Of a stretch of DNA of 64,000 nucleotides, positions 34,518 through 42,947 are shown piece after piece. Source of the DNA: Parasphingopyxis algicola (GTDB taxonomy: Bacteria; Pseudomonadota; Alphaproteobacteria; Sphingomonadales; Sphingomonadaceae); assembly GCF_013378075.1 (NCBI RefSeq), contig NZ_CP051131.1, positions 1,364,001 through 1,428,000 of the forward strand, in the 5' to 3' direction. A program made the translations under genes and the position numbers. Under the pieces are notes generated by a model. It did not search any database. It had not been told where the DNA came from and saw only the letters and a list, made by a program, of their open reading frames with translations. How positions within the stretch are numbered: the first letter of the stretch is position 1; the number at the start of each line of letters is the position of its first letter.

Positions 34518-35501
34518 CTACACCTCATCGTAGATTACCTCGAGCGAGGGCTTGGGCTCGTAGCTGCCACCGCGCATATCGGCCTGGCTGGCAGGCACGA
34601 GCTGGATATCGCCGCCGGTTTCGTCGGCACTGAAGAGATTGAGCAAACCGTCCTGATCCAGCGGCGCCGGCTGTTGCGGCGGTGCCTTGGCCACATTTTC
34701 GGCCAGCTCTTCAAAGAGCCCGCCCCATTGGCTGTCGGGCTTGCCGATGATCTGGTAGTTGGCCGATTTCCGACGAATATCCTCGTCGGCCGGGATCGCC
34801 GTGAGCACCGGAATATCGACGGCATCGGCGAAAGCCTGCGCTTCGCCCGTACCGTCATCCTTGTTGATGATCATGCCAGCGACGCCGACATTGCCGCCCA
34901 TCTTGCGGAAATATTCGACAGCCTTGCAGACATTGTTGGCGACGTAGAGTGACTGAAGGTCGTTCGAGCCGACGACGATCACCTTCTGGCACATGTCGCG
35001 CGCGATCGGCAGGCCGAAGCCGCCGCACACGACGTCGCCGAGGAAATCGAGCAGGACGTAATCGAAGCCCCAGTCATGGAAGCCCAATTTCTCCATCAGC
35101 TCGAAGCCGTGGATGATGCCGCGCCCGCCGCAGCCGCGGCCGACCTCGGGCCCGCCCAGCTCCATCGCGAACACGCCGTCGCGCTGGAAGCAGACATCCT
35201 CGATCGCGACTTCCTCGCCCGCGAGCTTCTTCTTCGCGGATGTCTCGATGATCGTCGGGCAGCTCTTGCCGCCGAAGAGCAGGCTGGTCGTATCCGATTT
35301 CGGATCGCAGCCGATCAGCAGCACGCGCTTGCCCTGCTGCGCCATCATGTAGGAGAGGTTGGAGAGCGCGAAGCTCTTGCCCGATCCGCCCTTGCCGTAG
35401 ATCGCGATGATCTGCGTTTCCTTGGTGACCTCGCCGCTATGGACGGGATCGGGCTCGATCGCCGCCTCCTGCCGCAGGGCTTCGGTGTCGAGCATCGTCA
35501 T
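34518..35501 (-). CDS. bchX: Chlorophyllide a reductase iron protein BchX
   Basis: 327 residues from ATG 35501; overlaps the bchC stop (ATGA). Nitrogenase-iron-protein-like ATPase: P-loop YGKGGSGKSFALSNLSYMM, cluster Cys in GRGCGGRGI and [12 protein letters not shown]. Delivers ATP-gated electrons to BchYZ. It is distinguished from BchL by the GSGKSF P-loop and the CQKVIVVGSNDLQSLYVANNVC segment. Confidence 0.97.
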   Translation of the reverse strand: MTMLDTEALRQEAAIEPDPVHSGEVTKETQIIAIYGKGGSGKSFALSNLSYMMAQQGKRVLLIGCDPKSDTTSLLFGGKSCPTIIETSAKKKLAGEEVAIEDVCFQRDGVFAMELGGPEVGRGCGGRGIIHGFELMEKLGFHDWGFDYVLLDFLGDVVCGGFGLPIARDMCQKVIVVGSNDLQSLYVANNVCKAVEYFRKMGGNVGVAGMIINKDDGTGEAQAFADAVDIPVLTAIPADEDIRRKSANYQIIGKPDSQWGGLFEELAENVAKAPPQQPAPLDQDGLLNLFSADETGGDIQLVPASQADMRGGSYEPKPSLEVIYDEV

Positions 35502-36433
35502 GCGCAGTCGCTCCAATCCAATACCATCTTGAGGCAGTCCGGGTCGTCAAAGGCGGCGGGATAGGCCTCGAGCGCCTCGCCGGCCGGCCGCACGTCGGTG
35601 ATCAAGCCATCGAGCGCCAGCGCATCCGATTCGATCATCGCGCGCGTCGCGGCGAGGTCGTCGGGCCGCCACTCGGCGGCGATCCGCAGTCGGGCTTCGC
35701 GCTGAAAGGCCAACGGGAAAGCGAATGACAGCGGCTGATGATAGAAGCCGGCAAGCACGATCTCGCCGCCATGGACGAGCCGGGCGATCAACCCGTCGAG
35801 GCCCGACGCATCGCCGCTGACATCGTAAATCGCATTATAGTCGGCCCGCTCGTCATCGCCGGGATGAACGACTTCATAACCGCGCGCGCCATCCTGCCGG
35901 TCGCGATTGATATCCCACACGACTGGCGCGGGCGCGCCTGAGGCAACCGTCAAGCGCGCTAGCAATCGGCCCAGTACGCCATGCCCGACGATCAGTTCCG
36001 GCGGCTCGCCGCCCGTCAGGGCGTGGAGCGCCGTTGCGGCCAGCGCGAAAAGCACGCCGTCCCGGCCCAGCGACTCGGAGACCGGCATTGCACGGGCGGC
36101 TGGGATAACGACACGGCGCGCCGAACCGCCGAACAATCCGCGCGCGTCCTTGTAGCAACTCGCACCCGGCACGAAGACCCATTCGCCAATCCGCGACTGC
36201 GCTTCCGCGCCCGCTTCGACGATACGGCCGACCGATTCGTAGCCCGGCACCAGCGGATAGCCCATGCCCGGAAAACTCGGCATGTCGCCGGTCCAGAGGA
36301 GCTTTTCAGTGCCGGTGCTGACACCGCTCCAGTGAATTTCGACGAGAACGTCGGAGGCGCCGATCGGCTCTAACGCGAGTGTGCGGAGGGAGAGCTTTTT
36401 CGGCTCTTCGAGTATGACCGCCAGTGCGTCCAT
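35498..36433 (-). CDS. bchC: Bacteriochlorophyllide a dehydrogenase (3-hydroxyethyl oxidising)
   Basis: 311 residues from ATG 36433 with GAGAGG just upstream; a GTG at 36445 is possible but lacks a site. Medium-chain dehydrogenase fold without the catalytic zinc Cys set: MDALAVILEEPKKLSLRTLA, HWSGVSTGTEKLLWTGDMP, and GYESVGRIVEAG are BchC signatures. It oxidises the 3-hydroxyethyl group to acetyl. First gene of bchCXYZ-pufBALMC; two PpsR operators lie 67-110 bases upstream. Confidence 0.96.
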   Translation of the reverse strand: MDALAVILEEPKKLSLRTLALEPIGASDVLVEIHWSGVSTGTEKLLWTGDMPSFPGMGYPLVPGYESVGRIVEAGAEAQSRIGEWVFVPGASCYKDARGLFGGSARRVVIPAARAMPVSESLGRDGVLFALAATALHALTGGEPPELIVGHGVLGRLLARLTVASGAPAPVVWDINRDRQDGARGYEVVHPGDDERADYNAIYDVSGDASGLDGLIARLVHGGEIVLAGFYHQPLSFAFPLAFQREARLRIAAEWRPDDLAATRAMIESDALALDGLITDVRPAGEALEAYPAAFDDPDCLKMVLDWSDCA

Positions 36434-36499
36434 ACGACCTCTCACCCCTTGCTTGGACCGTGCGACCGGTCTTGCGTTTCGTGAACACGCTTACTCGAT

Positions 36500-36517
36500 T
36501 GTCACATTAACTCGACA
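36500..36517. promoter_or_regulatory. PpsR/CrtJ operator proximal to bchC
   Basis: TGTCACATTAACTCGACA is a perfect TGT-N12-ACA site. It covers the probable -10 region of the bchC promoter (minus strand). Paired with the next site, centre spacing 26 bases. Confidence 0.8.
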
Positions 36518-36525
36518 GTTTAGTA

Positions 36526-36543
36526 TGTCAATCTAACCTTACA
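36526..36543. promoter_or_regulatory. PpsR/CrtJ operator distal to bchC, with embedded -35
   Basis: TGTCAATCTAACCTTACA is a perfect TGT-N12-ACA site. On the minus strand its left end reads TTGACA, a consensus -35 for bchC, with TAATGT 16 bases further on as a possible -10 overlapping the proximal operator. Confidence 0.8.
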
Positions 36544-36552
36544 CATTATGCG

Positions 36553-37704
36553 TCAGGCCGCCGCGACAATGATCCGCGCGATCAGGGGTTGGCGGGTCCG
36601 CACCAGCCGCCAGGAGGAAAAACCCGCATCGGAGAGCATCGCGCCGATTTCTTCGGGCCGTCGCGGACGGCCCGAGCGCATGGCCCATAGGTAGAGCCCG
36701 AAATAGGCGTCGCCCATCGCCTCCGCGCCCGGCGTGCCGGCCATGGGCTCTGCGATCAGCAAAGTGCCGCCGGGCGGCAGCGCGGCGCGGATCGATGCCA
36801 GCAACCGCGCGACGGCGTCATCGTCATGGTCATGCAGGATTCTGACGAGCGTGACGATGTCGTAATCGGTCGGCAGCGGATCGGAGGTAAAGTCTCCGGG
36901 ATGGAACGCGGTTCGCGCCGCATGGCCCGCGGCACCCAGTCTCAGGCGAGCGCGCTCGGCCACGGCCGGGAGATCGAACAGGCCGAGCGCAAGCTCGGGC
37001 GCAGCCTCGGCGAGTGCGCCGAGAAAAGCGCCGTCTCCGCCCCCGATATCGAGCAGTCTTTCATACTGCGAGAAGCGGTAGCCGGTCAGTATCTGCTCGG
37101 CGACCATCGGCTGGGACGCGGCCATCAGGGCCGAATAGGGTGAAACGGCTTCGGCATCCGCGTGCGCCGCATCGGGCGAGCCCGCATAGGACCAGTAGCG
37201 GGAAAGCGCGCCGTCTTCCGCCCGATCCTTTCGGAGTAACCCAAGCGGGTCGACGAGATCCGTATAGAGGAGATGGTGATGCCGGATCATCGCGATCGCT
37301 CCGGCGTTGCCCGACAAGGCCGCGCCTTCGGCGCCGAGCGCCCACCAGCCGTCTCCCAGCGGTTCGGCAAGCTTCAGCGACGCCGCGGCGCGCAACAATC
37401 GTTCCGTTGCCTCCAGCGAGAGGCCGACATGGCTCGTGATGTCTGTTTTCGTTCGCGGGCCCGCCGTCATCAGATCAAGCAGCCCGCTTTCGACAAAGGC
37501 ATAGAGCGTCTGCGAATAGGCGAAACCGGCGACCAGATCGAACAATCGCGCCGCACGACGCCGGGCTATCGGACGGCTCAGGGGAAAGGCCGCTGCGCGT
37601 CGCTGAAAGACCGGACTGGAGAGAATTCGGTTCCGGCAGGCCGTCCAGCGCGCCCGAAAACCGCGGGGCTCGCGCAGTCCGGACAGAGAGTCTGACGGTT
37701 CCAT
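36553..37704 (-). CDS. crtF: Demethylspheroidene / hydroxyneurosporene O-methyltransferase
   Basis: 383 residues from ATG 37704; an upstream in-frame start at 37737 would put the PpsR palindrome in the coding region and is rejected. O-methyltransferase with an N-terminal dimerisation helix bundle (RAARLFDLVAGFAYSQTLYAFVESGLLDLM) and a SAM site LLDIGGGDGAFLGALAE; catalytic-region RILHDHDDDAV follows. It methylates the C1-hydroxyl in the spheroidene pathway. Upstream of bchC in the same direction and divergent from crtD. Confidence 0.94.
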   Translation of the reverse strand: MEPSDSLSGLREPRGFRARWTACRNRILSSPVFQRRAAAFPLSRPIARRRAARLFDLVAGFAYSQTLYAFVESGLLDLMTAGPRTKTDITSHVGLSLEATERLLRAAASLKLAEPLGDGWWALGAEGAALSGNAGAIAMIRHHHLLYTDLVDPLGLLRKDRAEDGALSRYWSYAGSPDAAHADAEAVSPYSALMAASQPMVAEQILTGYRFSQYERLLDIGGGDGAFLGALAEAAPELALGLFDLPAVAERARLRLGAAGHAARTAFHPGDFTSDPLPTDYDIVTLVRILHDHDDDAVARLLASIRAALPPGGTLLIAEPMAGTPGAEAMGDAYFGLYLWAMRSGRPRRPEEIGAMLSDAGFSSWRLVRTRQPLIARIIVAAA

Positions 37705-37705
37705 A

Positions 37706-37723
37706 TGTCCAAATGATTGGACA
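37706..37723. promoter_or_regulatory. PpsR/CrtJ operator between crtF and crtD
   Basis: TGTCCAAATGATTGGACA is a perfect TGT-N12-ACA site and a perfect palindrome (TGTCCAA-ATGA-TTGGACA... with a 4-base centre). It ends one base before the crtF ATG and 40 bases before the crtD start, so one bound repressor could silence both. Confidence 0.85.
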
Positions 37724-37763
37724 GATGCTATGTCCACGTCAATCGGCTTGTAAGGAGAGCAGG

Positions 37764-39323
37764 TTGCCGGACGGGCGTATAGCGATCATCGGCGCGGGCA
37801 TCGGCGGGCTCGTGAGCGCCGCATTGCTCGCCGCCCGCGGCCAGGCCGTCACCGTTATCGAAAAGGAACAGACGCCCGGCGGCAAGGTGCGGCGCGTGAA
37901 TGTCGACGGCGCCGAAATCGACGGCGGGCCGACCGTCTTCACCCTGCGGGACGTGTTCGACGAAATTTTCGACTCGGCGGGCGCAAGCCTCGACGATCAT
38001 GTCACCATGCGGCGCGCGGATATTCTCGCCCGCCACGCCTGGGGGCCCGACGAGCGGCTCGATCTGTTCGCCGATCCGGTGCAGAGCGAAGCGGCGATCG
38101 GCGAATTTGCCGGCGCACGGGCGGCTCGCGGTTTCCGGACGTTCAGTGCCGAGGCCAGGCGGATTTACGATTTGCTCGATGCCTCGTTCCTGCGCGCCAG
38201 CAAAACCTGGCCGCCCGGCCTGATGCAGCGGATCGGGTTGTGGCGGATCGGCGCGCTGATCGCGCTGCGGCCCTATGAGAGCCTGTGGCAGGTGCTGGGC
38301 GAGCATTTCCGCGGTCCGCGCCTGCAGCAGCTGTTCGGGCGCTATTCGACCTATTGCGGCTCCTCGCCGTTTCAGACTCCCGCGACATTGATGTTGATCG
38401 CCCATGTGGAATCGCAAGGCGTCTGGCTGGTCGACGGAGGGATCAGCGCGCTGGCCGAAGCGCTCGCGACCGTCGCCCGGAAAAATGGGGCGGTGTTCCG
38501 CTATGGCGAGACGGCACAGGAGATCGCGATCGAAAACAACCGCGCGGCCGGTGTGCGGCTGGCCAGTGGCGAGCATATCGCCGCCGAAACGGTGATCGCG
38601 AATGCAGACCCGGCCGCGATCGCCCATGGCCGGTTCGGCGAAACGGCCAGCCATGCGGTTCGCAAAACGCCGGCGCGCAGCCGTTCCCTGTCGGCTTTCA
38701 CATGGCTCGCCCATGCGCGGACCAGCGGCTTCCCGCTCGTCCGCCATAATGTCTTCTTCTCGCCCGACTATCGGCAAGAGTTTCGCGACATCAACCGGGG
38801 CGGTCTGCCAAGCGATCCCAGCGTCTACATTTGCGGGCAGGATCGCGACGCCTCGGACGCCCCATGTCCCGAAGGCCGCGAGCGCCTGCAGATCATCGTC
38901 AATGCGCCGGCCAATGGCGACACTCATGAATATACCCAGATGGAGAAAGACGGATGCGCCACGCATATGATGGAGAGCCTGGCCCGATGCGGTCTGGAGC
39001 TGGAGCGGCCGCTGCCGCACGAGCTGGCGACGCCCAACGAATTCGAGGCGCTGTTCCCGTCGACGGGTGGAGCCCTTTATGGACAGGCCTCGCACGGATG
39101 GGCGGCCTCCTTCCTCCGGCAGAGCGCGCGGACGCGGATCCCTGGGCTCTACTGCGCCGGGGGAAGCACCCATCCGGGGGCCGGGGTGCCGATGGCCGCC
39201 TTGTCCGGGCGGCTGGCGGCCGAGACACTGATGCAAGACCGCGCTTCGACCGCCTCGTCCCGCCGCAGGGCTATGGCTGGTGGTATGTCGACGCGATCAG
39301 CGACGACGGCCTCTTCGGGCTGA
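37764..39323 (+). CDS. crtD: Methoxyneurosporene / hydroxyneurosporene 3,4-desaturase
   Basis: 519 residues from TTG 37764, chosen because AAGGAG lies six bases upstream and the next residues give the FAD motif IAIIGAGIGGLVSAALLAAR at once. CrtI-type phytoene desaturase family, with GGPTVFTLRDVFDEIF, YCGSSPFQTPATLMLIAHVE and the C-terminal GLYCAGGSTHPGAGVPMAAL. It adds a double bond at C3-C4 in spheroidene synthesis. The C-terminal 35 residues after MQDRAST are Ser/Ala/Arg-rich and overlap the crtC reading frame by more than 200 bases. Confidence 0.94.
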   Translation: MPDGRIAIIGAGIGGLVSAALLAARGQAVTVIEKEQTPGGKVRRVNVDGAEIDGGPTVFTLRDVFDEIFDSAGASLDDHVTMRRADILARHAWGPDERLDLFADPVQSEAAIGEFAGARAARGFRTFSAEARRIYDLLDASFLRASKTWPPGLMQRIGLWRIGALIALRPYESLWQVLGEHFRGPRLQQLFGRYSTYCGSSPFQTPATLMLIAHVESQGVWLVDGGISALAEALATVARKNGAVFRYGETAQEIAIENNRAAGVRLASGEHIAAETVIANADPAAIAHGRFGETASHAVRKTPARSRSLSAFTWLAHARTSGFPLVRHNVFFSPDYRQEFRDINRGGLPSDPSVYICGQDRDASDAPCPEGRERLQIIVNAPANGDTHEYTQMEKDGCATHMMESLARCGLELERPLPHELATPNEFEALFPSTGGALYGQASHGWAASFLRQSARTRIPGLYCAGGSTHPGAGVPMAALSGRLAAETLMQDRASTASSRRRAMAGGMSTRSATTASSG

Positions 39324-40165
39324 CCACCATCGGCTTTATCGGCAGCGTCTTCTCCCCCTATTACAAGAAAAGCGGCCGCGGCAATCCCCACGATCATGCG
39401 TGCCTCAACGTCGCACTGTACGGCCCGCGCGGCGCGCGCTGGACGATGACCGAACGGCCGAGCGAAAATGTCGAAACGAGCGCCGACGATTTTGCCATCG
39501 GCGCGAGCGCGATGCGCTGGACCGGCGACGGACTGGTCATCGATATCGAGGAGCGCGATATCCGGCTCGGTGTGCCTTGGCGGCGGGGAGTGCGCGGTCA
39601 GGTGAAAGTCTATCCCGAAATGCTGAACGGAACCGCCTTCGCGCTCGACCCGATGGGCAAGCATATCTGGCATGCGATCGCGCCGCGCGCGCAGATCGAG
39701 GTGGAGATGGAGCGGCCCGATATCAGCTGGCGCGGCAGCGGCTATCTCGATTCCAACAGGGGCGCGGAGTCCCTCGAAGACGGGTTTCGCGACTGGCACT
39801 GGTCGCGCGCGCATCTCGGGCGCGAAGTCGCAGTGATGTATGAAGGCCGGCGGCGCGACGGATCGACTTTCGCCAGCGCCTTGCGCTTTGATGCTGCGGG
39901 CGTCCCGCAAGATGCCGAACTGCCGATGGTGGCGCCGCTGCCCAACACATGGTGGCAGATGAAGCGGAAAAGTCGCGCCGATCGCGGCCATGCAGGTGTG
40001 ATCAGGACCTGGGAGGATTCGCCCTTCTACGCACGCTCGACGCTGGCGACGCGTCTCTATGGAGAGCCGGTTACGGCCGTGCAGGAAAGCCTATCGCTCG
40101 ACCGGTTCCGTTCGCCCGTCGTCCAGTGGATGCTCCCCTACAAGATGCCCCGTCGCCGCCTCTGA
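39098..40165 (+). CDS. crtC: Hydroxyneurosporene synthase (carotenoid 1,2-hydratase)
   Basis: The CrtC domain starts at FDRLVPPQGYGWWYVDAISD (about 39243) and runs through IGFIGSVFSPYYKK, PHDHACLNVALYGPRGARW, and GYLDSNRGAESLEDGFRDWHWSR to RRL at 40165. CrtC hydrates the C1-C2 double bond of neurosporene-type carotenoids. The start is unclear: the nearest in-frame ATG/GTG/TTG is ATG 39098, giving 355 residues but a 226-base overlap with crtD and a 48-residue non-family leader; no start codon of the usual kinds lies closer. A CTG at 39152, or re-initiation or frameshifting from crtD, are alternatives. Confidence 0.88.
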   Translation: MGGLLPPAERADADPWALLRRGKHPSGGRGADGRLVRAAGGRDTDARPRFDRLVPPQGYGWWYVDAISDDGLFGLTTIGFIGSVFSPYYKKSGRGNPHDHACLNVALYGPRGARWTMTERPSENVETSADDFAIGASAMRWTGDGLVIDIEERDIRLGVPWRRGVRGQVKVYPEMLNGTAFALDPMGKHIWHAIAPRAQIEVEMERPDISWRGSGYLDSNRGAESLEDGFRDWHWSRAHLGREVAVMYEGRRRDGSTFASALRFDAAGVPQDAELPMVAPLPNTWWQMKRKSRADRGHAGVIRTWEDSPFYARSTLATRLYGEPVTAVQESLSLDRFRSPVVQWMLPYKMPRRRL

Positions 40166-40291
40166 TTCCTTGCGCGCGGCCTCTTGCTTGTCCTTCCTGA
40201 TCTCGCGGTTGACCGACCAGAGCTGCCACAAGGCGAGGCCCAGCACGACCGAATAGGTAAAGGCGATTTCAATCCAGCCGAAATTTTCCAA
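40091..40291 (-). CDS. Small single-span membrane protein downstream of bchO
   Basis: 66 residues from ATG 40291, five bases after the bchO stop, antisense to the last 75 bases of crtC. One membrane helix (IEIAFTYSVVLGLALWQLW, residues 7-25) and a highly charged cytoplasmic tail (NREIRKDKQEAARKESEAA). The layout resembles small membrane-anchored assembly factors such as CcmD, but I see no real homology. Position at the end of bchI-D-O and good codon use favour a real gene; a similar small gene follows bchO in other aerobic phototroph clusters. Confidence 0.72.
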   Translation of the reverse strand: MENFGWIEIAFTYSVVLGLALWQLWSVNREIRKDKQEAARKESEAATGHLVGEHPLDDGRTEPVER

Positions 40292-40296
40292 AATGC

Positions 40297-41202
40297 CTAC
40301 CCCGCTCCCGTATCGACGACGTTCCCTATAGCATGATCCGCCGCGAACCGCCGAACCAGCGCCGCGGCGAGGTCCGGACGCTCCTCATGCGCGAGATGGC
40401 CGAGCCCGTCGAGCATCTCGATTTCGGCATCGGAAATCAACGCGGCCGCCTCGCGCATCGCCGAAGGCGGTACGGCCGTATCCCGCGTCCCGTGCGCGAG
40501 CAAAATCGGTGCCGATACCTCCGGTAGCCGCCGTTTCAGCGTCTCGAGATCCCAATTGGCCATCATTCCGATCGCCCCGTCGACATGGCCCGATCGGCCG
40601 AGGAGCCTGGTATAGTCCCGCACGCCATCGCCATCGATCCGCGATCCCGTCGAGCGGGCGAGGAAACGCTCGACCTCACCCGAGCGGCGCGCAACCCCGG
40701 CGAAGATCCGTGGCGCAAAGGGATTGACGAACAGCATTTTCGCCATCGCGGGAAAGAGCTTCGCCGCAAGTCCGGGAAAGGGAAGCAGGGCTGGATTGAA
40801 GGCGACGATCGGCCCGTCCGCAGCCCTGTCGAGGCTCAACTGTATCGCAATCGCGGCACCAGCCGAATGCCCGACCGTCATCGCCGGTTCGGCGTCGAGC
40901 GCGTCGAGCAGCTCCTTTAGCGCACCCGCAACGGCCGGCAGCGAGACCCCGCTTCGAGGGCGCCCGCTCGTGAAGCCGTGGCCCGGCAAATCCGGCGCGA
41001 CGACTGAAAAATGTTCGGCGAGTAGCGGCGCGAGCGCGCGCCAGCTATGCGTCGCCGCGCCCGTGCCGTGGAGCATCAGCAATAACGGCCCTGTACCCAT
41101 CGTCTGGACATGCCAGCGCAGCCCGGCCGCCTCGACGAATCGGCTGGCCTCGCGATTGGGCCAGTCGCGGCCGTCCGTCTCCCAGTGCGGCGGCGTGGTC
41201 AT
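40297..41202 (-). CDS. bchO: Putative magnesium chelatase accessory protein BchO, alpha/beta hydrolase
   Basis: 301 residues from ATG 41202, overlapping the bchD stop (ATGA). Alpha/beta hydrolase with oxyanion segment LLMLHGTGAATHSWRAL, VVAPDLPGHGFTSG, nucleophile elbow VGHSAGAAIAIQL, a late acid region ILLAHGTRDTAVP and catalytic His in DGLGHLAHEE. The family is restricted to photosynthesis clusters next to bchID; its substrate is unknown. Confidence 0.94.
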   Translation of the reverse strand: MTTPPHWETDGRDWPNREASRFVEAAGLRWHVQTMGTGPLLLMLHGTGAATHSWRALAPLLAEHFSVVAPDLPGHGFTSGRPRSGVSLPAVAGALKELLDALDAEPAMTVGHSAGAAIAIQLSLDRAADGPIVAFNPALLPFPGLAAKLFPAMAKMLFVNPFAPRIFAGVARRSGEVERFLARSTGSRIDGDGVRDYTRLLGRSGHVDGAIGMMANWDLETLKRRLPEVSAPILLAHGTRDTAVPPSAMREAAALISDAEIEMLDGLGHLAHEERPDLAAALVRRFAADHAIGNVVDTGAG

Positions 41203-42947
41203 GCCGGAACGGCCCGGTCCTGCAGCGCGTCGACCGCGCCATGGAGCGCAGCGGCATCGGCACGCGGCAGCGGCAGATAATCCATACGCAGCGCCGCGGC
41301 GAGTTCGGTCGCCTCGGGCTGTGCGCGCGGCGAGATATCGACGACGACGCCCGCCATCCCCGTCACAGCGATCCGTTTGGCCGCCGCTTCGCTATCCTCG
41401 CGCGCCTGTTTCCGGCCCGGCTTTCCATCGCGCCCGACATTGGCCTTGCCATCGGTGAGTGTCACGAGAAACGGCGTCCGCCCCCGGGTTTCGACGAGCG
41501 CGCCGAGCGCGCCGGCCATGTCGAGTCCGGCCGCAAGCGGCGTACCGCCGCCGCCCGGAAGTTCGGCCAGCGCGCGCCGCGCCCGGGTCAGCGACCGCGT
41601 CGGCGGCAGCAACAGCTCCGCACCTTCCCCCCGAAACGCGATCAGCGCGACCTGCGCGCGCTTGACATAAGCCTGGGCCAGCATCAGCTCGATCGCTCCC
41701 TTGGCCTCGGCGAGCCGCGCGAGCGCCGAGGAACCAGAGGCATCGACCGCAAAAATAGTCACGGTGCCCGACCGTTCCTCGAACCGTCGGATACGAAGAT
41801 CCGGGCGGCGGATGCGAATGCGGCGCGGGGCATTCTCGCCTTCCTCTTCGCGGCGCAGCGTTTGCCAGGGCGCCGCAGCACGCAGCGTGTCGATCAGAGC
41901 CAGCCGCGAACCGCCCCCGGGCATGCCGGGCCGCGCGGCAAGCGGCCGGCCGCGCAATTGCGATTTGCGTCGCTTGCCCGCTCCGCCGCCGCGCGACGCC
42001 CCGCGCTGCACGCCGTCTCCGATCCGGTTCAATATGTCCGGCGGCACCGACGCTGCCGCCGCGGCCAGCACCATATCCTCCAGCGAGGGCAAATCTTCGC
42101 CCGCATCCTGATCATGGGCCTCGCTCTCCTGCGGCTCGCGCGGTGTTTCCTGTTCCGCCTGCTCGGGCGCGTCAACAGCCGGAATCCGTGTCGCACGCGG
42201 TGCCAGGACAAGGCGCGCCGCCACGATGATATCCTCCTCTTCGACGGTCTTCCGCGCATCGAGTGCCGCACTCGCTCGCGCCGCCCGTACGGCAAAGAGC
42301 AAAGCCCGGGCCGAGCCCACGCCAAGCGCCGTCGCCGTTCCGGCCAAGGCGCGCAACGCGTCCGCATCGGGTTCCGCGACCTGGGCCGGACCGATTGCCG
42401 TCTTCCGGCGCACCTGCGGAAAATCGAGCGAGGCGATGCCGGTCAGATCGCAATGAAAGGCGACGCGTTCGGTCAATGCGGAGGGCGGCCTTTCCTCCTC
42501 ACCGCAGCCATCATCGAGCAGCACCAGCCCGATCGCCGCCTGCATCGTTCCGGCGACCCCGTCGCGCTCCACCTGCACGGCGTGCCAGTCGAGCACCTGA
42601 CCGATCCGACCGGCAATCGCCTCGGGCAAACGCTCGGCCATCGGCGCTATCACGACGCCACCATCGGCTTCGGCGAGCAGGCCTTTCTGGAGCACCGCCC
42701 TGCCGGCGCCCAAGCTCGCCGAAATATTGAGCGCGCCGAGCAGCCGGCCGTCATCGATTGTGGCGGGCATGCGCCGCAGCGGCATGTTATCCGGGAGGCC
42801 CGCTTTCAGCTGGTCTACCAGTGCATCGCGCACGGGTCCCGCGCCGCGCAGCCAGAGGCCGCCAAGGCCGTGAGGGTCCAGTGCGAAGAGCCGGGCCGCC
42901 GTCAGCGCATCGGCAAGAGGATCATGGGCAGGCTCTGGCCCGCTCAC
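41199..42947 (-). CDS. bchD: Magnesium chelatase subunit D
   Basis: 582 residues from GTG 42947, overlapping the bchI stop (GTGA). An N-terminal degenerate AAA+ domain without Walker A, an acidic and Pro-rich linker (APEQAEQETPREPQESEAHD), a basic Gly/Arg-rich segment, and a C-terminal von Willebrand A domain with MIDAS FAVDASGSSALAR and VTLTDGKANVGRDG. BchD forms the double ring with BchI that drives Mg insertion on BchH. Length is normal. Confidence 0.96.
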   Translation of the reverse strand: MSGPEPAHDPLADALTAARLFALDPHGLGGLWLRGAGPVRDALVDQLKAGLPDNMPLRRMPATIDDGRLLGALNISASLGAGRAVLQKGLLAEADGGVVIAPMAERLPEAIAGRIGQVLDWHAVQVERDGVAGTMQAAIGLVLLDDGCGEEERPPSALTERVAFHCDLTGIASLDFPQVRRKTAIGPAQVAEPDADALRALAGTATALGVGSARALLFAVRAARASAALDARKTVEEEDIIVAARLVLAPRATRIPAVDAPEQAEQETPREPQESEAHDQDAGEDLPSLEDMVLAAAAASVPPDILNRIGDGVQRGASRGGGAGKRRKSQLRGRPLAARPGMPGGGSRLALIDTLRAAAPWQTLRREEEGENAPRRIRIRRPDLRIRRFEERSGTVTIFAVDASGSSALARLAEAKGAIELMLAQAYVKRAQVALIAFRGEGAELLLPPTRSLTRARRALAELPGGGGTPLAAGLDMAGALGALVETRGRTPFLVTLTDGKANVGRDGKPGRKQAREDSEAAAKRIAVTGMAGVVVDISPRAQPEATELAAALRMDYLPLPRADAAALHGAVDALQDRAVPA

